Shown here: piece by piece, positions 57,607-64,000 of the stretch
Layout of the letters: each line of letters begins with the position of its first letter
Position numbering within the stretch: position 1 is the stretch's first letter
Source of the DNA: Kuschelorhynchus macadamiae
Lineage: Eukaryota; Arthropoda; Insecta; Coleoptera; Curculionidae
Assembly: GCA_030620095.1 (NCBI GenBank)
Contig: JAUTXW010002146.1
Span: 124,001-188,000 of the forward strand
Length of the DNA: 64,000 nt
Direction: 5' to 3'
The notes under the pieces: generated by a model
What the model was told of the DNA's origin: nothing
Databases searched by the model: none
The model's input: only the letters and a program-made list of their open reading frames with translations
Translations under genes and position numbers: made by a program

Positions 57607-58440
57607 TAGTTTTTTACAGACAGGAGGAATTGAGAAAACATGTTTTCCAACATCTAAGGAAAAAAAAATCACGAGGGAAGTAATAACTAATTATCTTGTG
57701 TTTTTAACAAAGGTGTATAATATTTTTGCAAAATAAAATTGTTTTGTTATCACAATACAAAAAAAAACAAGTTTTCTTTGCACAGGGGTGGTCCGCCTTT
57801 AAATAAATGACACTGTACAAGTGGTTAGATTTTTAGGTCAAGCGGGGCTTATAATTTTTGGTGATTGATAAAAAATCTTACTTTCATTAAGTGGCTGTAT
57901 AAACAGAACATATCCTGATTGTTCCACTGATTCGAACCGCCTTCCGACTTTATTAAGGCGCTTGCCATTTTGTGTATTTTTGTTTTTGCCAACCAAAAAA
58001 TTTTAACCAAATACATATTTAGCGAATTTTCTTATTTAGTCCCTCGGCATTTAATATATAAAATAATATTAAGTGGCTAACTTAATAATATTGCGTAATA
58101 TAATAAAAAAAAACTATTTTCTTTCTCCCTGTATATTTGTAAATAGAAAGATAAAAGGATCACACAACATTTTGGTATTCACTGTGTTTTCTGATTTGAA
58201 TCATAATGTTGGTGACCTTTGGACCCGCACGATAAGACCGCATTCGACTATAGTGATAGTGCTTTGGGGGAAGTTCAATTTCTCAGTCCTTTTCAAAAAG
58301 TGCAAAAAGGAGGAAGATTACCAGAAAAGATATAATAAAGGCGCCAACACACCTTAAAAATCAATATTTCATTTCCTTCTCGTTACTCGTGTGTAAGTAA
58401 ATGTTACCGAAAAAAAAAAGAATAAAACAAAACTTCGAAA
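57605..58440. other. no gene seen
   Basis: AT-rich; no domain, TIR or tail identified. Confidence 0.4.
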
Positions 58441-58560
58441 ATATATACCTTTTTTATTAAAAGGGCTTTGAAAAGATACAGAATAAACCCTTTTGGTTTA
58501 TGAAATCAAAACTTTAGTAAATAGTAAAAAAAAGTTACTCCAAAAAGTTAAAATAAGAAA

Positions 58561-58834
58561 CTAAATGTTCTCACCAAGACCTCCGACTGCTACGTTTGGA
58601 GTCCACGTTTTGCTTAAGTCGTGGTACCCCTGGACTTGGTTGCTGTTAGTACTGGAGACAAATCTAGTTTTCGTAAAATGTGGTCCCCTTATAAAAACGT
58701 TCGCCAATTCTGACCCAAAGGAATTTCTATTACTGCTTCTACTTGAAAGGTTTGAGAAAAAAACTTGTTCTTCAAGGTGCTTCAGACATTGCAAATTACA
58801 TGGCCCAATAAAAGCTTTTATAAACCCAAGTCTT
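58561..58834 (-). CDS. possible terminal exon of an unknown host gene
   Basis: The - strand frame reads RLGFIKAFIGPCNLQCLKHL at its start and closes with GYHDLSKTWTPNVAVGGLGE before the stop at 58561-58563. It is mixed in composition, not low-complexity, and GC-richer than its flanks. AATAAA lies about 105 bases downstream (complement of 58453-58458), as expected of a last exon. A possible acceptor is the CACAAG just upstream of ACTTGGG, but its pyrimidine tract is weak and the exact exon start is not settled. I do not recognise the product. It could be chance, since the opposite strand is also open; comparison with related genomes would decide. Confidence 0.35.
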
Positions 58835-58849
58835 GTGCTTTAATGCACA

Positions 58850-60950
58850 AATTTGCTTTTTAAGTCTGTGCATTTTAAGAAAGTGGCTTTTCAGACAAGT
58901 GCCCTTTCAAACGAATGGGCAAAGTGCCTTTTTAGTCAAGTGGCCATCGAGCTGTAAAGAAAGAAAAAATCCATTATAGCCAAAATTGAAAGATTTTAAA
59001 TTTGAAAAACTAAAATGATTTACATTGCCAAAATAAATAAATAAAATAAAACTAATTATCTGGCCGATATTTGTTCACTGCTTAATACAAAACATGTTCA
59101 AAAGCTAAACAGGATCAGCCTTTATGATGACTACACAGCCACAGTCAAAACTTAAAAGAACGAATACCTTGTAAAATGATTTTTACCCCGAGATTGCTTA
59201 TAAAAAAAATGTATTAAAAAGGTATATAGGAATTTGAACAAAACAACCTTAAGTCCTCGTTCCCCTAATCAAAAAAACAAAAAGAATCAGTGTTGGGATT
59301 TTAGTAGATCCCGATTGTATTGAAATTTGCTGCGCAATTATCGTAATAGATTTATAACAATGGCGGACTCATCCGGTGACGTAATTTTTATCTTTGAAAT
59401 GTTGCTAGGATATGGAAAAACGTCAAGCATGACCTGTTCATTTTTTGTGTCTATAAATACTTCACCATGTTTTTATTTGAAGCCGATTTCTGTTTTTTGT
59501 TTTTATCAAATTTAAATTTGAAGAACTTTATGCCGCTGTAAAAGAATGTGGTAAAAAAACTACCTTAATGAAGTTAATTAAGAAAACATACATTTTCCCA
59601 TTGGATTTTTAGTAGAAAATATAGCCCAAAATTTCTCTATTGGTTTATATATATATATATTTTTTTCAGAAAATCAAAAAATCTAAAATTGGGTCATAAA
59701 AATCTACACATCATTTTAATTTCCTTGCACAATTCGAAATAGAAATTTAAACAGTTTAAATTTATTAACTGTAGCCTCTGAAACTAATAATGGTTCTAAC
59801 ATTAATAATATATAATATATAAATTAAGCATAAAATAAATGTCAAAAAGGTATTTTCACAAAAATAAATTCCTAAATAACACTTTTATTTCCAACTTACA
59901 GTTTTCAGTCCATAAATAAACTACAAATTATAATATACCTAAAGAATAAATGTCCAAATTTTAAATTAGTTTTTACTGGATATATAGCCATTAGTCTTAT
60001 ATTCTTCTTCGGTTCAACATGGTATATTAAAAAAAAATTAAATGGGTGTTTTATAAATATCTTTCATTTTCTAATTCGAGTTTTCCCTTGAGAAATTTCG
60101 GCATACCCCTGAGTCTATAATCTTTTGATAGTACAAGTTTAAGTATCAAACTCACTAAACACTTTTACCGAATTTTAGAAACAAAATCACAGAAAAAACC
60201 TTTTCGTCTATAAAAAATGAAATAGAAAAAATGCTTTGTTTACATTTCTCCAAACACTGTAAATTGCAAAATAATTTATCAAGTATGTAAATGTCATTTC
60301 TATTCTTGCGACTGCGCTCTTTGCCAAATTCCGGTCATTTTTCTGTCAAATGGCTTGTTATATGGCGTTTATGACATACAAGCTACATTCCCTCTTATAA
60401 ATATATGGGACAACAGTAATGGGAAAGCCAATTTAAATTTGGAAAGAGAACTATAATACGACGTATACGCCATTACAATTATTTTCTGTCGTCAATTCGC
60501 CGATGTAAACTACTGTATATTTTTTACCGAGTGAAGTTATTTATAAAACTAACAAATTTCCTTTAAATTTGGGTATTTTGTAAAATGTAATAGATTAATA
60601 GGTTTTTCTTCAATGTTGTAATAGGCAGGGTGGAATTGTAATAGATTCAGTACAATTGTAGTAGCAATCCCAACACTGAAAAGAATCGATATTCAGTGAA
60701 TTCATTCACCCCTGATTTGCAAAAATTAGGCACCTTGCACTCGGTACGTTAAATGTAGGCAACTTCTGTTACATTAAATGTTAATCATAAAGATAAATAA
60801 ATTATTTCTAAATGCTGTTTTGTATTCAATATTTTAATAATTGACCATCTAAATACCCATTTAATTTACCCGTTAATCATAATTTTCAAATTTAAGCAAA
60901 ATAAAAACTAGGTAAAGTAAAACGGCCTGAAATTAGTTAGTTTGTACTTT
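58850..60950. other. no gene seen; AT-rich
   Basis: About 2.1 kb without supported genes. Short frames (for example 59327-59515) have no features. Confidence 0.45.
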
Positions 60951-60951
60951 G

Positions 60952-61120
60952 TAGGCGGTGGTTCAGCGTGTTAAAGCGTTGGGTTCCATCGTAGTTGTTT
61001 CGCCGTAACTGGGTTCGATTCACAGCAGGTGAACGACTTTGTAAAGTCTGCAGCAAATATTAGTGGTTTAAAAATCCAACCGAAAAGATTGTAAAATGTA
61101 TTTCACCTTTCACACTATCA
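60952..61120 (+). mobile_element. tRNA-derived SINE candidate
   Basis: A tRNA-like head, TAGGCGGTGGTTCAGCGTGT, contains an A-box-like TGGTTCAGCGTG (60959-60970). A B-box GGTTCGATTC (61012-61021) follows at normal spacing, with TGGG/CACAG able to form a T stem around it. Acceptor-stem pairing is poor, so it is not a functional tRNA. The body after the B box is unrelated sequence up to the CGCCG where Transib C begins. No second copy is in the window. Confidence 0.55.
60959..61021 (+). promoter_or_regulatory. RNA polymerase III A and B boxes of the SINE
   Basis: A box TGGTTCAGCGTG and B box GGTTCGATTC about 50 bp apart form an internal type-2 promoter arrangement. Confidence 0.55.
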
Positions 61121-61792
61121 ACACGCCGCGCCGCACTGTGGGCCAGAGTCATCTCAAAATATTGAAAAAGTCGGCAATTCTTTTTTCCAAACTTAACATT
61201 TTTATTATTTAATTTTTATTAAGTAGGCCCTAAAGTGTCTAAATTCAACAGCATTTGTTTTATGAGTTTTTATGGTTACGCATTGACGCATAGTAGCAAA
61301 CATCAAACACAAAGTTTTTCTGTGCACCTATAAAAATTTATAGAACGTTTGTCAAAGTCTAACTACGAAAAATTAAGTTCAAGTTTTATATTTAACATTA
61401 AGCATGGCTGAATTATTTGGAAGTAAGTTTAAACTTTTTAAACAGAAGTATTTTATTTAGTTAGATTTAAATTTAAATATTATAATTCAATTTGAACTGA
61501 TGGGATTCGAATTTTCTTTATATATAGCAATTCATCAACTTTTTGACAGCATTATCTTAAGAGCACAAGTTTGGGGTACATACATTTAATTTCCCTGGAT
61601 CTTTTACTTCTTTTTGCAATAAAATATTTTTGCCGATACACGCCGTGCAATGCCAAATTTTCATGTTTATTTTTTTTTTCGAATTGGTATAAATAAAATT
61701 TTATTTCAATAAAAAATACATATGTCAGGGTTTTTTGGATATTGAAATTATTTACGAAACTTCTAGTATTATGTTTTTATTTGGGTAATTTT

Positions 61793-61949
61793 CAGTACCG
61801 GATTTAGAGGGGGGGGGGGGGGGGGGGGGGGGGGCGAATGTTTCGAACCCGTCTGAAACATAGACATAATAGGGATATTTAGCGCATAATCTAAAATATT
61901 TTTTTTTCGCCCCCCCCCCCGCCTAAAACAAATTCTGGAATCACCACTG
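61793..61949. mobile_element. hAT-type MITE with G/C homopolymers
   Basis: 157 bp; ends CAGTACCGGATTTAG and, inverted, CAGTGGTGATTCCAG. Flanked by the 8-bp duplication GTAATTTT (61785-61792, 61950-61957), the hAT hallmark. A run of more than 20 G (from about 61810) and a run of C near 61911 form the inner arms. Confidence 0.85.
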
Positions 61950-62249
61950 GTAATTTTTAAATCTTGATTTCACTTCTTTAAAACTCTAATAATATAAAAA
62001 CCTACCTGCCAATAAGCAAAACCATTTTTTTAGATACCAAAGTTCATCAGATCAAAGTCCAAGCAATTTTCGACTCTGGAATGGATCGAACAATAGTCAA
62101 AAACACTATTTTGTCGGCAATATGTCAAAATTGTATGACAGAAAACAAATCCAAAATAGAATTTGTCAAAAAATTTTTCGCCGCAGTTCCGAAAAAAGTG
62201 GTTAGCAGTGAAGCGAACTAAAAAAGCATTTTTATAAAAAAATAATTGG

Positions 62250-63725
62250 TTGAACAATTTCGTGACTTTACCCTGTATTGAGCAAAAAAACAAAGTTGCG
62301 AGGCCTAAGAGTAATTTTACTATGTTAAGTTACACGGCTAAATACAAAAGAACTGCCACATTACGTGAATGTGATACCGATGAGTTACTTTTTGCGACAC
62401 ATGAATATGAGAGCAGAAGGCAAATCAGCTAAAGCAAAACAATTATCACATTTATCTGATGTTCCCGTAAAACAAAAAAGTTGTAAAATTGTAAATCAAC
62501 TTCGAAACACCGCTAAAGAAAACAATGCAGATTTATACTCCTACAATAAAGTTCGAGAAGCAAAAAAATTGTGTTACCCAGAAAAGATAACTGCGACAGA
62601 AAATTCAGTATGTGTAGAATTGCAGTCGTCACTAGACCATACGACATATAGATTGCTTTCAACTTTAGAAATAGAAAATCTCAAAATTAATTCACAAGAA
62701 CTGGTTTTAGTATGGAAATGGGGTATGGATGGTAGTTCGGGCCAAAAGGAATATAAACAAGCTTTTCATGGTAACTTTTCAGATTCAAATTTATTGTTAA
62801 CCCGCTTGGTCCCTTTGGAATTATTCACTATAAATATGGTAAATAATAGAGTTGTGATCTGGAGTAATCCAACACCGTCCTCTACCCGATATTGCCGTCC
62901 TTGTAAAATGCAGTTTTTAAAAGAAAGTATAGAAGTTTCTAAAACAGAATATGCACAAATGGAAGCCGAAATTGCAGCTTTAACTCCAACGTATTTCACT
63001 AATCAACAGAAACCACTCAAGATAATTCATCAGCTTCATATGACCATGACTGATAACAAAATGATTAATTCGATCACAGATTGTTCATCACAAGAATGTT
63101 ATTTATGCGGAGCATCACCTGTTAAAATGAACAATATAGAACAATTGGTACACAAGCCCATAAAAACCGAGAATCTCAAGTTTGGCATAACATCCCTACA
63201 TATTTGGATAAGATCATTCGAATGTTTTTTAAAGATTAGTTACCGTTTACCTCTAGAAAAATGGCAGGCACGTGGTGAGGATAAAATTATAGTTAAAGAG
63301 CAAAAGAACAAAATTCAAGCGGAATTCAGATCACGATTGGGAATTATTGTAGACCAACCCAAACAAGGAGCGGGAACTTCTATCTTCTTTTTTCAAAATT
63401 TTGCAATATCAGCAGAAATTACAGGACTAAATGTCAATTTAATTTATCGATTTTATATCATCCTTCAAGTAATTGCCAGCGGATTTTTAATCAAGAAAAT
63501 TGAATTTAATACATACATATTAGAAACTGCAGATCTTTTTGTATCTCTATATCCTTGGTACAGAATGCCAGCTACAATTCATAAAGTTCTTCTTCATGGA
63601 TCCGCCATCATCGAGTCGTCACCAGTACTAATAGGCAAATTGTCAGAAGAAGCCCAAGAAGAGAGCTTTCAATTTATTCTTGCCGAATACAGTTAATGAA
63701 TCCCTTGATAGTAATAGCAGCTCCT
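62250..63725 (+). pseudogene. Transib C transposase, deleted and frameshifted
   Basis: Distant relative of the Transib A protein. An early frame has ARPKSNF and TDELLFAT, then shifts into RHMNMRAEGKSAKAKQL and stays open from 62365 to 63696. Visible are KWGMDGSSGQKEYKQAF (first catalytic Asp), IWSNPTPSSTRYCRPCK, MTMTDNK (second Asp), CYLCGAS (zinc), HIWIRSFECFLKISYRL, TIHKVLLHGSAII (zinc His pair) and LIGKLSEEAQEE (Glu). Two deletions are evident. The DGNTARK block is lost (GTSIFFFQNF instead). About 80 codons between the Glu motif and the acidic tail are also gone; the tail is still readable in another frame as LDSNSSSSESESE. Inactive. Confidence 0.85.
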
Positions 63726-64000
63726 CCGAAAGTGAATCAGAATAGAATCTAGAATCCCATTTTTTAAAATTAAGTTTTATAGTTTTTAGTTAATTTGTCT
63801 TATTATTTAGTTTCTTCATTAGTAAAAAACGTATGTTTTTGATAATTTTTTTACAGCTCAGGCTCTATTTGTCATACGTGACAAGATGTCACATTTTTTT
63901 TACATATTTAAATTCTGTTCGATTTAACTTGTATATTCAGCTTCCAGCAGTATTTCATATCAAATAAGCATTGTTACAAACCATTTAAGTTTTTTAAAAA

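Larger units (their letters stand above)
61134..64000 (+). mobile_element. Transib element C, left end present, right end outside window
   Basis: The left end CACTGTGGGCCAGAGTC is preceded by CGCCG (61129-61133), itself tandemly doubled as CGCCGCGCCG. Positions 31-39 are GAAAAAGTC, A-rich like the RAG nonamer site. It carries a decayed transposase (62250-63725). No matching right end was found before 64000. A hAT MITE (61793-61949) is inserted in it. At 61404 ATGGCTGAATTATTTGGAA followed by GTAAGT could be a short first exon, with an acceptor TTTTTTTAG at 62025-62033. Confidence 0.75.

Noticed and set aside
60952..61030. Functional tRNA gene
   Set aside because: Boxes are present, but the acceptor and anticodon stems do not pair convincingly.
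62030..62220. Retroviral-type protease from FDSGMDRTIV-like text
   Set aside because: Isolated motif without neighbouring Gag or RT; more likely part of the decayed Transib C coding or intron sequence.

Overview
This is a strongly AT-rich, repeat-laden stretch of an animal nuclear genome, almost certainly an arthropod and most likely an insect. The evidence is the element mix: BEL/Pao, an R1-clade LINE, Penelope-like, Tc1/mariner/IS630-like, Transib, hAT and DUF7869-type proteins. Genes have introns, and there are long (TA)n arrays. Nothing identifies the species.

Host genes are few. The only one recognised securely is the 3' end of a CGRRF1-like RING-finger gene on the + strand. It has an exon at 12470-12672, a 4.9-kb intron full of transposons, and a terminal exon at 17549-17783. 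A second possible host terminal exon lies on the - strand near 58561-58834. Nearly everything else is mobile or repetitive DNA.

Layout: 1-480 hAT fragment; 767-4228 a Transib element carrying a 698-codon RAG1-like transposase; 4985-8628 degenerate tandem and dispersed repeats; 8905-10380 an IS630-like 5' end abutting a Penelope-like element; 10763-12108 a Tc1 relic; 12470-17783 the CGRRF1 exons and intron, with an intact DD41D transposase at 15677-16735; 18539-20572 two foldback elements and TA arrays; 21607-26279 a Tc3-like element split by a second Transib (22141-25131); 26790-29783 a foldback, a mariner-like relic and a Tc1 derivative; 32015-33965 a higher-order satellite; 34227-34762 a 536-bp (TA)n; 35574-36754 a DUF7869-like pseudogene; 37560-41650 an R1-clade LINE; 43743-53570 a four-deep nest (DUF7869-like element, TTAA MITE, complete BEL/Pao element inside the MITE); 53577-57470 mariner-like and IS630-like relics; 60952-61120 a tRNA-derived SINE; 61134 to the window end a third Transib with a hAT MITE inside.

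The most notable material is the Transib trio. Two copies have both ends and 5-bp GC-rich target duplications. Their ends are bipartite like RAG recombination signals: a CACAGTG-like heptamer, then a second block at an identical offset from each end. Next is the DUF7869-like gene inside terminal inverted repeats with recurring AGTGGACTAAGC motifs, a candidate undescribed DNA transposon. Third is the intact BEL/Pao element with identical LTRs. Nothing here acts together as a host pathway; the logic of the region is successive insertion of elements into one another.
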